Source: Verrucomicrobiota bacterium (GTDB lineage Bacteria > Verrucomicrobiota > Verrucomicrobiia > Verrucomicrobiales > Akkermansiaceae). Taken from it: a stretch of DNA of 64,000 nt. The DNA is taken from assembly GCA_017301995.1 (NCBI GenBank), contig JAFLEH010000019.1, forward strand, positions 1-64,000. The letters are read 5' to 3'. The notes beneath the pieces were generated by a model, which saw nothing but the letters and a program-made list of their open reading frames with translations, ran no database searches and was not told the origin of the DNA. The translations under genes and the position numbers were made by a program. Each line of letters opens with the position of its first letter. The stretch's first letter is position 1. Below are positions 27,619-35,937 of this stretch, piece after piece.

Positions 27619-27678
27619 GCGGCGCGCGGGAAACCCATTACCACGCGCCGCCCCGGGATTTGCTCCCGTAGGAGCAAA
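27619..27678 (-). terminator. Two hairpins in the kinase/regulator 3' region
   Basis: GCGGCGCG (27619-27626) pairs with CGCGCCGC (27644-27651), and TTTGCTCC (27659-27666) pairs with GGAGCAAA (27671-27678) around CGTA; both stems are perfect 8-mers. Read on the minus strand they follow the response-regulator gene by about 165 nt, so one or both could end that transcript. No long T-run follows, so an operator or a Rho-assisted stop is also possible. Confidence 0.4.
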
Positions 27679-27785
27679 GGGTCAGGGAAATTCTACGGAG
27701 GACTGCTCCTCTCGTGGATGGAATCGCCGGCTGGTTTGCCTGAAACGTTTCTCTCCGCCGCGCAGGATAGCGGATTTGTCCCGCG

Positions 27786-27809
27786 TGTCATGTGGCATGA
27801 AGTGGCCAC
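27786..27809 (+). repeat. 24-bp direct repeat, second copy
   Basis: This is identical to 27568-27591. It lies 34 nt beyond the response-regulator stop codon on the minus strand. Two exact copies in one intergenic stretch between a LuxR-type regulator gene and a secreted-protein gene suggest binding sites that act together, possibly through a loop, or a small local duplication. Confidence 0.7.
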
Positions 27810-27843
27810 GGTATCGGAGCGCTTCCCGGCCTGTCGTATTGGG

Positions 27844-28452
27844 TTAGATACCCTTGAACTTCGCCACGGCTTCGGTGCGGCTGTGAACCTGGAGTTTCTC
27901 ATAAATGCGGCGGATGTAGTTGCGGACCGTGTGGATGGTGATGCCCATGTCGGCGGCGATGTGGGAGTAGGTGTGGCCCTGCGTGAGCCTTCCGAGCACC
28001 TCCCGCTCCTGGGGCGAGAGCAAGGTGGCCGCCTGCTGGTGGAAGGAGGCCACCACCTTGCGGGCGATGTGGGCGGACATCGGAGACCCGCCCTCGGTCA
28101 CCTCGCGGATGGCCTCAAGGATTCTGGGCGGCGGCGTTCGCTTGACCAAGTAGCCATACGCGCCCGCCGCAAGTGCCTGGAAGACGTTTTCATCCTGTTC
28201 GAAAACGGTTAGCATAATCGCCCGGATCTGCGGAGCGGCCTGGCGCAGCGCGGCCACGCACTCGATGCCGGACATGCCCGGCATCCGCAGATCCATCAGA
28301 ACCACATCGGGTCGGTCGCCGGGTAACGCGCGCAACGCCTCCTTCGGATCCGCATAACTGCTGCAACAGCGGAAATCCGCGGAGAGGTTCAGATACCCTT
28401 CGAGCAATTCCCTGAACTGCTGGTCATCATCGACTATTGAAACACGGATCAT
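27844..28452 (-). CDS. NarL/LuxR-type response regulator
   Basis: A 202-residue regulator starting at MIRVSIVDDD (ATG at 28452, 13 nt after the kinase stop; an upstream in-frame ATG at 28494 would overlap the kinase and is less likely). The receiver domain has the acidic cluster DDD (8-10), phospho-acceptor Asp54 in VVLMDLRMPGMSG, and Lys in GYLVKRTPPP. The C-terminal LuxR domain includes LSPQEREVLGRLTQGHTYSH and ITIHTVRNYIRRIYEKLQVH. It pairs with the kinase encoded immediately upstream. It is a paralogue of the regulator at 19631-20296, sharing the KLQVHSR-EAVAK ending. Confidence 0.92.
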   Translation of the reverse strand: MIRVSIVDDDQQFRELLEGYLNLSADFRCCSSYADPKEALRALPGDRPDVVLMDLRMPGMSGIECVAALRQAAPQIRAIMLTVFEQDENVFQALAAGAYGYLVKRTPPPRILEAIREVTEGGSPMSAHIARKVVASFHQQAATLLSPQEREVLGRLTQGHTYSHIAADMGITIHTVRNYIRRIYEKLQVHSRTEAVAKFKGI

Positions 28453-28465
28453 GGCGGTGGAAATT

Positions 28466-30700
28466 TCATCTATCGTTTTCGGAGCGGGGAGCACGGGGAT
28501 TCCATCGGAGTGTCAGGCGGGTTCCCCCCGCCGGTGATGTTTCCAGGCAAAGGTCGCCGCCCAGCTTCCGCATGCGGGCTCGCATGTTGGCGATGCCGTT
28601 CCCCCGCGCTTGAGCAGCGGCGTCCGGATCGAATCCGCGGCCATCGTCAGCCACACGGATCGCGAACTGCTCCCCTGAGACGTCCAGAGTTACGGTCACG
28701 TTGGATGCCGCCGAGTGCTTGAGCACATTGGCCAGCGCCTCGCGCACCACGGCCATCACGTTGGCGCGGTCATCCGGTGGCACGGCGATCCGCGGCACAT
28801 CCGGAAAACTCCCAAAATGACAGCGGATCGGCGTGTCCGTGAAATACTCCTCGGCATACTGGCACACCCGGTGGGCCACACCCTCGAGCGTGTCGTGGCG
28901 CGGATCGACCGACCAGATGATCTGCTCTAACCCGCCGGCCGCCTCGCGCACGCCTCGCGTGATCTCCCTAACCCTGGCGCCGGCGGCGGCCTCGCCTGCC
29001 AATTCGTTGGCGGTGATCTCCCCGATCAGGGAGAGGCGGGCCAGTTTGCCGCCGATCTCGTCGTGCATGTCGCATGCGATGCGGGCGCGCTCGTCCTGCA
29101 CCGCCGCCTGTTGGAGCTGGCGTCCGATCATCGCCGTCTGCGTCCGGACCCGCCGGCGGAGGGTCCAGTTCCATGCGACAATCAGCGCCAGCGCCCCAAG
29201 CGCGAGGGATAGGGCGATTAGATACTTCGCGGGAGTCCACCAGGGCGGCTCCCGGACGACCCGGAGGTCCCCTGGCGACCGCAGCCAGAGATGGAAACCG
29301 GTGGGCGGATAGAGCCCAAGCGGGTCCGGGGTATTGCGGAATTCGATCTCGCAAGCACCCGTCAGATCCACCTCGGTGTCCTGCTTCCAACTCCTCCTCG
29401 CCGTTTCGGATAGGTCAACTCCCGCAGGCAGCAACACGGCGAACCGGTGCTCACCAGCCTCCAGCCAAATGGCCTTCGGGAGCGCGGATGAGTTCCAGTC
29501 CACCCGGCTCACCCGGCCGCGGATCGTGACCAGCCTGCCTCCGAAATCGCCTCCCGCCGGGGCGGATAGATTGCCGCGGGAGACGGATTGCATCAGCACC
29601 TCGGGCGTCACCGGCGTTGGCGGCGGAAGCGGGCTCTCGCCGCGCTTCCGGATGATCGCATGATGAAGCGCCGCGAAGTGATGGCGTGTATCAACAAACC
29701 CCGCCACGTCCACATCCCATCCGGGAGCGACCGAAGTTTCCGCGGAATCGACCCTCACGTTCGCCGTTCCGTGACTGATGATGAAAAACTCCCCGGGCCG
29801 GACAAATGTCACGACGCCCGATGTCACACGGCGGTGGAAGGATTTCGAATCGGGCGAAAACGCACATAACCTATCAAGCGGAACACGGGTCCCACCGAAC
29901 GCGTCGGCCGGCGGAGGCTCCAACACCTTCACCGCGTCGGATATCGAGCTGATGATCTTCATGCTGAGCACCTCGGCCCGGGTGTTGAAATCGGGCGCGT
30001 AGTTTCCACGCACCAGCACCTTGGCGTCCACGATGTCAGGCAGTTCGCGGCGGCGCTCGCCCGATAGCGCGAGCAGGCACGGCAAACCATCCACCACTAG
30101 CGAGCAGACGGTACGGTCAGCGAGATGCTCGACACTTTGCGCCACCCCTTCGACCTCGATCCACTGGCCGTCTTCGCTGCCAGCCAGAAGGCGCTCGACG
30201 GGAAGGCGGAGCGGCGGAGGAAGGGGGCCGTGACCCGTCACCCGCAGCGCCTCGGGAAGAATCTGCGGCGCATATCCGCCTGGGTCCACCCGACCGTCAA
30301 TCGACACCAGATCGCCCGGCCGCAGCGCGTGAAACGCATCGTTGTGAGCCAGGAGGCCGCGGGAATAGGAGGTACACGAGCTGACCCATATCCCCTCCTT
30401 GCCGTCGTGAAGCATCAGCTCGCCGGCCGCGGCATAGGTGCATACGCCGGTCACCGAAACCCGCGGCTCCATCGCCGCACGCTCCCGAGGAAGCCGCCGG
30501 ATCTCGTCGATCCGGGTGATCGGCGCGGCGGAGGCCGTCGCCCCATCCGCAGCCATCAAACGGACCGACACCGTCATGAATGTTAGAACAAGGGGCCACC
30601 ACAGCCCGAGCCAACCTAACACGATTCGCGGAAACCGGACCGGAGTTCCGGATTTCGGTCTTCCCACACCTCGCGCCACGTTGATTTGGCCGCTTGTCAT
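28466..30700 (-). CDS. Sensor histidine kinase (HisKA_3) with OB-fold-like outer domain
   Basis: A 744-residue membrane kinase. The ATG at 30700 is chosen because the longer frame to 30916 runs through an inverted repeat that looks regulatory. A hydrophobic segment near residues 25-50 (VLGWLGLWWPLVLTFMTVSV) is an anchor or signal sequence. The outer region (about 55-480) contains repeated short beta-barrel-like modules (SVTGVCTYAAAGELMLHDG, VSIDGRVDPGG, VTIRGRVSRVDW) of OB-fold character. A membrane helix (about 490-512) leads to HisKA_3 with phospho-His546 in ACDMHDEIGG and HATPase motifs VREALANVLKHSA and DDGRGFD. It is transcribed with the regulator 27844-28452. The ligand is unknown. Confidence 0.85.
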   Translation of the reverse strand: MTSGQINVARGVGRPKSGTPVRFPRIVLGWLGLWWPLVLTFMTVSVRLMAADGATASAAPITRIDEIRRLPRERAAMEPRVSVTGVCTYAAAGELMLHDGKEGIWVSSCTSYSRGLLAHNDAFHALRPGDLVSIDGRVDPGGYAPQILPEALRVTGHGPLPPPLRLPVERLLAGSEDGQWIEVEGVAQSVEHLADRTVCSLVVDGLPCLLALSGERRRELPDIVDAKVLVRGNYAPDFNTRAEVLSMKIISSISDAVKVLEPPPADAFGGTRVPLDRLCAFSPDSKSFHRRVTSGVVTFVRPGEFFIISHGTANVRVDSAETSVAPGWDVDVAGFVDTRHHFAALHHAIIRKRGESPLPPPTPVTPEVLMQSVSRGNLSAPAGGDFGGRLVTIRGRVSRVDWNSSALPKAIWLEAGEHRFAVLLPAGVDLSETARRSWKQDTEVDLTGACEIEFRNTPDPLGLYPPTGFHLWLRSPGDLRVVREPPWWTPAKYLIALSLALGALALIVAWNWTLRRRVRTQTAMIGRQLQQAAVQDERARIACDMHDEIGGKLARLSLIGEITANELAGEAAAGARVREITRGVREAAGGLEQIIWSVDPRHDTLEGVAHRVCQYAEEYFTDTPIRCHFGSFPDVPRIAVPPDDRANVMAVVREALANVLKHSAASNVTVTLDVSGEQFAIRVADDGRGFDPDAAAQARGNGIANMRARMRKLGGDLCLETSPAGGTRLTLRWNPRAPRSENDR

Positions 30701-30877
30701 GTCGCCTTCATTCTTGGTGCCGGTGAGGAGCTGGCGGGGATTTAAGAGCACGCGCGCGCCTTGGACGTCCGCAGTCCGCAGGGTAGCTGTGATCGGTCTT
30801 GCTGGACGGAGGTTCTCATTCGCGGTCCATGGCGGCGGCCAGCATTCCATTGAAGGATTGATAGTGGAATAGGTGGT

Positions 30878-30904
30878 TGCGCAAAAAACCTGCAATTTTG
30901 CGCA
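30878..30904. promoter_or_regulatory. Inverted-repeat operator candidate (TGCGCA pair, 21 bp apart)
   Basis: TGCGCAAAA (30878-30886) and TTTTGCGCA (30896-30904) form a perfect 9-bp inverted repeat with a 9-base spacer; the two TGCGCA cores start exactly 21 bp apart. It lies between the XylR-type regulator (stop 30950) and the kinase start (30700). Similar pairs with the same 21-bp spacing occur at 59342-59368 and 60725-60751 beside the second XylR-type gene. A binding site for these regulators is the simplest reading; a hairpin terminator for the regulator transcript is the alternative. Confidence 0.65.
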
Positions 30905-30949
30905 CGGGATTCTCATCCGATCGCAAAAACTCCACCGATGAACCTGCGA

Positions 30950-32134
30950 TCATCGCAAGTCCGGAGCGATCCCTGTTTCCTTGCGGTGACGCAGCGGTGT
31001 GGACCCGAACTGGCGGCGGAACAGCGCGGTCATGTATTCCGGCGTGCTGAAACCGCAGCGCTCCGCGACATCGGACACGGGCAGCATGGTTTCCGTTAGG
31101 AGGGTTTTCACCCGATCCAGCCGCACCCGGTTTAGATAGCCGCCCGGACTGATCCGGAGCACCTCCGAGAACCGGCGTTCGAGCGCGCGGCGGGATATTC
31201 CGGCGGCACGCGCGACCTGGGAGATCATCAGCGGCTGCCCGAGATTCTCGTTCATGAAACGCAGCGCCGCGACCAACTGCGGGTCGCCGATCGCCAGGGT
31301 GTCGGTGGATTGGCGCGTGGTCACCCCTAACGGCGGCACCACAATCTCCCGCTTTTCGAGGGGAACCCCACGCATCGAACGGTCCAACATTTCCGCCGCC
31401 TCCCTGCCGATGGTTTCGCAGGCGGCGCGGATGCCCGACACCGGAACCGGCCCGATCCGATCCAGCAATTCATCGTCGGACGAACTCAGCACGGCGACTT
31501 CCTGCGGCACGCGCAACCCGGCTCCGAGGGCGGCGAGGATGAGTTCGCGCCCGCCGCCCCAACTCAGGACGGCGAGGGGTTTCGGCAGCCCGGCCAACCA
31601 TTTCCCGAGCTGGCCGAGGCGCAGGTTCCAGTCCGGCGAAATGAAGCCGCTGTTGACCGGGACTTCCTTCACCGAGCAGTCGCAGCCGGCTTCGGATAGA
31701 AAACCGCGGAACGCGTCGCGCTGGCGGGACACGTATTCGAGCCCCCGCAGACTCAGATAGGCAAAATGACGGAAACCGCGCGCGAGGAAATAATCGGCCG
31801 CAAGCCGGGCCGCTTCCCTGCCGTCGTTGCACACCCTGGGAAATTGCGCACCGGGCAGCAGCACGCCGGACACATTCACCACCGGAATCCCGCGGCGGCG
31901 CATGCTCCGGGCCGCCTCCGGCGTCGCAATCCGCGCGATGATCCCGTCCCCCCGCCAATCCGCCGGCATCACGGTGGAGTCGTGGATGCCCCGAGCCTCG
32001 ACAAACAGATGCCAATCGCCGCGCTCGGAAGCGAAACGGTGAATGCCCGCGATGATCCCGCGCCCCCACGTGGTGGAGGTGTCAACCAACACCGCCACCC
32101 GGCGAACCGATGATTTGGACGTGGATTTCGCCAT
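30950..32134 (-). CDS. XylR-type AraC-family transcription regulator
   Basis: A 394-residue cytoplasmic regulator with the start at MAKSTSKSSVRR (32134). The N-terminal about 280 residues are a LacI/periplasmic-binding-like sugar sensor (RRVAVLVDTSTTWGRGIIAG, ending GVTTRQSTDTLAIGDP). The C-terminal about 105 residues are an AraC DNA-binding domain with two helix-turn-helices (ISQVARAAGISRRALERRFS, VSDVAERCGFSTPEYMTALF). This is the layout of E. coli XylR. It is divergent from the transporter gene at 32205 with 70 nt between, and is followed by a TGCGCA operator candidate and a kinase/regulator pair. It is a paralogue of 59491-60675, which has the same length. The effector is probably a monosaccharide released from the target glycan. 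Confidence 0.92.
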   Translation of the reverse strand: MAKSTSKSSVRRVAVLVDTSTTWGRGIIAGIHRFASERGDWHLFVEARGIHDSTVMPADWRGDGIIARIATPEAARSMRRRGIPVVNVSGVLLPGAQFPRVCNDGREAARLAADYFLARGFRHFAYLSLRGLEYVSRQRDAFRGFLSEAGCDCSVKEVPVNSGFISPDWNLRLGQLGKWLAGLPKPLAVLSWGGGRELILAALGAGLRVPQEVAVLSSSDDELLDRIGPVPVSGIRAACETIGREAAEMLDRSMRGVPLEKREIVVPPLGVTTRQSTDTLAIGDPQLVAALRFMNENLGQPLMISQVARAAGISRRALERRFSEVLRISPGGYLNRVRLDRVKTLLTETMLPVSDVAERCGFSTPEYMTALFRRQFGSTPLRHRKETGIAPDLR

Positions 32135-32204
32135 GGCGTGATCCCAACGAAAAGGAACGCGATTACGGCTAGCGCGCCGCCGGGATTCTGTCAACATCCA
32201 ACGC

Positions 32205-33599
32205 ATGCTTCCGCAAGGCGAAACGCCGGAAAAGCCGGTCAGAAAAATCCCGCACCTCCGCTGGATGGTCGCGGCGGGCCTGTTGTTCGCCGCGGTGCTG
32301 AACTACATCGACCGCAGCGTGCTCGGGTTGCTGGCCAACACGATCCAGAAGGATCTCGGTATCAGCAATGACCAGTACGCCACGGTGGTGAACTGGTTTC
32401 TCGTGGCCTACACGCTCGCCTATCTGCTATCCGGACGCGTGGTGGACAAGCTCGGCGTGCGGATCAGTTTGGCGCTTTTCGTCGCGTGGTGGTCGATCTC
32501 CAACGCCCTAACCGGATTGGCCACCTCGGTGAAATCCCTATCGGTATTCCGTTTCATGCTCGGGCTGGGAGAAGCCGGGGGCTTCACCGCTTCCCCGAAG
32601 GCGGTCGGCGAGTGGTTTCCTCCAACGGAACGGGGCTTGGCCATCGGCATCTACAGCCTCGGCGGCGCACTGGGCGCGGCCATCGCACCCGTGCTGGTGG
32701 CCAACATCGCCGGCCACCCGGCCCTCGGCTGGCGCTGGGTGTTCGCGGTTTCTCCGCTGCTTGCGGGCATCTGGCTGATCGGGTGGCTTTGGCTCTACCG
32801 GCGCCCCGCCGAACATCCGCGGATCACCGAGGGCGAGTTGGCGCACCTCCGCGAGTCGATCGCCGAAAGCGAACGGGCCGCCGCCGCGCCGAGAGAATCC
32901 GAATGGACCCTGTGGAAAGGCGTGCTGCGCGAACCGGTCGTGTGGCGGCTCATGCTCGCGCGCATGCTAACCGATCCGGTGTGGTATTTCTATCAATTCT
33001 GGATGCCCAAGTATCTCCAGGAGGCGCACGGGCTCGACCAGAAAGGCGTCGCGATCATGTGGATGGTGTTCGTCGCCGCGGACATCGGCTTCCTGGCCGG
33101 CGGGATCTTTTCCGGCGCGTTGGTTAGACGGGGCAACGCGCCTCCCGCCTCGCGCCTGTGGGTGATGCTGACCAGCGCCTGCCTGGTACCTTGTTCGTTT
33201 CTGATTCCGCAATTGCCAACCGTGGCAATGATCATCACCGCGGCGATGATCGTCTGCTACGCCCACACCCAGTGGCTCACCAACATGACCTCGCTGGTGG
33301 TGGATGTGATGCCAAAACGCATCCTCGCCACTTCGTTCGGCGTGATCGCGGCAGGCAGCGCGCTCGGCGGCATTTTCATGAACAAGCTGGTCGCGGCTTT
33401 CATTGATCCGAATCCGATCGCCACGCCGACTTTTCTAGCCGGTGCCGGATGGGCGGATTCCGCCATGCTCTGGCTCAACGCCCACCGCGGTTACGGCTCG
33501 CTGTTCGTTCTGATGGCCTTCGTTCATCCGCTGGCGTTCGCCCTGATCTGGGGGCTGCGGAGCCGCGGTGCGAAGTCCGCAACCGCATCATCCCCATGA
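32205..33599 (+). CDS. MFS transporter, hexuronate (ExuT/ACS) type
   Basis: A 464-residue inner-membrane permease with about 12 helices. The ACS-family mark LNYIDRSVLGLLANTIQKDL follows the first helix. GRVVDKLGVR is the loop 2-3 signature and GEWFPPTERGLAIGIYSLGG is typical of hexuronate/glucarate carriers. It probably imports a uronic acid or related acidic sugar. It heads a plus-strand operon: its TGA overlaps the ATG of the FAD oxidoreductase (ATGA at 33596-33599), so translation is likely coupled. The divergent XylR-type gene upstream is the obvious candidate regulator. Confidence 0.88.
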   Translation: MLPQGETPEKPVRKIPHLRWMVAAGLLFAAVLNYIDRSVLGLLANTIQKDLGISNDQYATVVNWFLVAYTLAYLLSGRVVDKLGVRISLALFVAWWSISNALTGLATSVKSLSVFRFMLGLGEAGGFTASPKAVGEWFPPTERGLAIGIYSLGGALGAAIAPVLVANIAGHPALGWRWVFAVSPLLAGIWLIGWLWLYRRPAEHPRITEGELAHLRESIAESERAAAAPRESEWTLWKGVLREPVVWRLMLARMLTDPVWYFYQFWMPKYLQEAHGLDQKGVAIMWMVFVAADIGFLAGGIFSGALVRRGNAPPASRLWVMLTSACLVPCSFLIPQLPTVAMIITAAMIVCYAHTQWLTNMTSLVVDVMPKRILATSFGVIAAGSALGGIFMNKLVAAFIDPNPIATPTFLAGAGWADSAMLWLNAHRGYGSLFVLMAFVHPLAFALIWGLRSRGAKSATASSP

Positions 33600-35917
33600 A
33601 ATCCGTTAGTGAATCCCACGATATCGTCGTCTGCGGCGGAGGACTCGCCGGCTTCTGCGCCGCGGTGGCCGCCGCACGGCAGGGAAGAACCGTCTGCCTC
33701 GTCCACAACCGTCCGGTTCTGGGCGGAAACAGCTCGTCGGAAGTGGGCGTCACGCCGCACGGCGCCGCGGCCTTCCACGCTTACGCGCGCGAAACCGGCA
33801 TCATCTCGGAAGCGCTCATCGAGGAACGCGCGGCCAACCACGCCGAGATCTACGAAAACGGATGGACCAACAGCGTCTGGGACATGGTTCTCTACGATAT
33901 CGCGGTGCGGACGCACGGCCTAACACTCCACCTCAACACCGACATCCGCGGCGTCGAGATGCGCGGGCCCCGCCACATCGCCGCCATTCTCGCCGTGGTT
34001 CAAAACGCCGAAACCGAACTTCGCGTCGAAGGCAAAACATTCATCGACTGCACCGGCGATGGCATCGTCGCCGACGCAGCCGGCTGCGAGTGGCGGATGG
34101 GATCCGAAGGCCGCGGCGAATTCGGCGAGCCGCACGCGCCCGCCACCGCCAGCACGGACACCATGGGCAACTCCATCCATTTTCTCTGCCGCGACATGGG
34201 CCGCCCTGTCCCGTTCAACGCTCCGGAATGGGCGGTGAAACACGAAGACGCCTCGTTTTTCTATCAACAGGGAAGGCTGCCGAAGGATGTTCGCGGCGGT
34301 TTCTGGTGGCTGGAGATCGGCGTGCCCTATCATACGATCCACGATGCGGAAACGATCCGTCACGAACTGACCCGCCACGCGCTGGGCGTTTGGGACTGGA
34401 TGAAAAACAGGGATCCGAAAACGATGCCGCTGTGCGCCAACCACGCGCTCGATTGGATCGGCCAGGTGCCGGGCAAGCGCGAAAGCCGCCGCATCCTCGG
34501 CCGCTATTTCATGACCGAGCACGACGTGCTCAACCGAACCGCCTTTCCCGACGAAATCGCGTTCGGCGGATGGTTCGTGGACCTGCACACACCCGGCGGA
34601 CTGCTTGCGTCAACGTCCGAACCCTCGGCCGCGGCAGGAGGTCATGAGGATGAATACGACACGTTCAGCGAATACTCGGCGATGTCCTATTGCGGGCCCT
34701 ACGGAATTCCCTTGCGGATCCTGATGGCAAAGGATCTCGACAACCTGCTGATGGCCGGCCGCAATGTCAGTGTCACCCACGCCGCGCTCGGAACCGTTAG
34801 AGTGATGGGCACCACCGCGCTGATGGGAGAAGCGGCCGGGATCGCCGCCGCGATCGGATTGGAAAAGAACCACGGCTTCGACCAATTGGTAGCCGAAGAC
34901 ATCGCGGAGATCCAACAAAGACTCCTGGCCAACGGATGTTTTCTGCCTAACTGCCAGAACTCGGACGCGAACGATCTCGCCCGATTCGCGGAAGTCTCAG
35001 CCACCAGCGAGATGGCGGTCGATGGCGTCTCTCCGGAGACCCCCGGTTTCCATCAGGGACTGGCAGTCTGGCGCGACCAGCCCCAATACGGCATCGAACG
35101 TCTCGAAACGCGGCGCCGCCAGCTTATCGCCACCCGTGGCGGACCGATCCACACGATCCAACTCTGCCTCACCAACGATTCGGATCGTGACACCTCGCTG
35201 GAGGTGGAACTCCATCTTGTCGAACACATTTGGGACTACCGCGCCGAGCCAGGAGCGCCTCTCGCCCGCTCCACGATCACGGTTCCACCCGGAGGTCCGC
35301 ACTGGGTCACTTGGGAGACCGACCTTGATCTCCCGCCCGTGATCGCTTCGGGCTTGTTCCTCGCGGTGGACGTTCTTCCCAACAGATCTGTCAGTTGGCA
35401 TGCAGCCACGAGAATCATCCCCGGCCATATGGCGATGTATGGCATTTCGCCGGGCAAAATGCGGCGCTTCGGCAATGGACACACGCTTGCCTATCGGATT
35501 TCCCCGCCCCAAACACCGTTCGGCCCGGAGCAGATTCTATCGGGCGTTACCCGCCCGCACCGCGCTACCAATCTCTGGATCTCCGATCCTAACCAACCTC
35601 TGCCGCAAAGCATCGGGTTGGATTGGTCGTCGCCACAGGCCGTTTCCTCAATCCAACTGGTGTTTCCCGGCCATCTCATCCGCGAGTATCACGCGTATGC
35701 GCCGTTTTACCGGGATCCGCAGTGCCCCCGAGACTACGCGATCGAGGTTGAAACGGGTGGCGTCTGGCAACGCCTGCTGGTGGTGAAGGACAACTACCAA
35801 CGCCTTCGCATACACACGCTGCCCGCAACCGTTTCCATCACCCGCCTCCGTGTGGTCGTCACCGCCACCAATGGCGATCCCTCAGCCGCGATTTACGAAA
35901 TCCGCTGTTACGCCTGA
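33596..35917 (+). CDS. FAD-dependent oxidoreductase (FAD_oxidored family) with C-terminal beta domain
   Basis: A 773-residue protein starting at the ATG inside the ATGA overlap. The nucleotide-binding fold is near the N-terminus (IVVCGGGLAGFCAAVAAARQ, about residues 10-29), followed by the family block RPVLGGNSSSEVG and TFIDCTGDGIVADAAGC, and later GRNVSVTHAALGTVRVMGTT. The C-terminal about 270 residues are beta-rich and end in a discoidin-like segment (TRPHRATNLWISDPN, SSIQLVFPGHLIREY). No signal peptide is seen, so it is probably cytoplasmic. Family members are common in polysaccharide clusters, but the reaction is not established; oxidation of an imported sugar is a guess. It is followed after 20 nt by the GH30 gene. 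Confidence 0.8.
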   Translation: MKSVSESHDIVVCGGGLAGFCAAVAAARQGRTVCLVHNRPVLGGNSSSEVGVTPHGAAAFHAYARETGIISEALIEERAANHAEIYENGWTNSVWDMVLYDIAVRTHGLTLHLNTDIRGVEMRGPRHIAAILAVVQNAETELRVEGKTFIDCTGDGIVADAAGCEWRMGSEGRGEFGEPHAPATASTDTMGNSIHFLCRDMGRPVPFNAPEWAVKHEDASFFYQQGRLPKDVRGGFWWLEIGVPYHTIHDAETIRHELTRHALGVWDWMKNRDPKTMPLCANHALDWIGQVPGKRESRRILGRYFMTEHDVLNRTAFPDEIAFGGWFVDLHTPGGLLASTSEPSAAAGGHEDEYDTFSEYSAMSYCGPYGIPLRILMAKDLDNLLMAGRNVSVTHAALGTVRVMGTTALMGEAAGIAAAIGLEKNHGFDQLVAEDIAEIQQRLLANGCFLPNCQNSDANDLARFAEVSATSEMAVDGVSPETPGFHQGLAVWRDQPQYGIERLETRRRQLIATRGGPIHTIQLCLTNDSDRDTSLEVELHLVEHIWDYRAEPGAPLARSTITVPPGGPHWVTWETDLDLPPVIASGLFLAVDVLPNRSVSWHAATRIIPGHMAMYGISPGKMRRFGNGHTLAYRISPPQTPFGPEQILSGVTRPHRATNLWISDPNQPLPQSIGLDWSSPQAVSSIQLVFPGHLIREYHAYAPFYRDPQCPRDYAIEVETGGVWQRLLVVKDNYQRLRIHTLPATVSITRLRVVVTATNGDPSAAIYEIRCYA

Positions 35918-35937
35918 AACAAGTATCCTATTGAACC

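Noticed and set aside
28453..28494. Earlier in-frame start for the second response regulator
   Set aside because: It would add 14 residues with no counterpart in the receiver fold and overlap the kinase stop; the ATG at 28452 places the domain normally.
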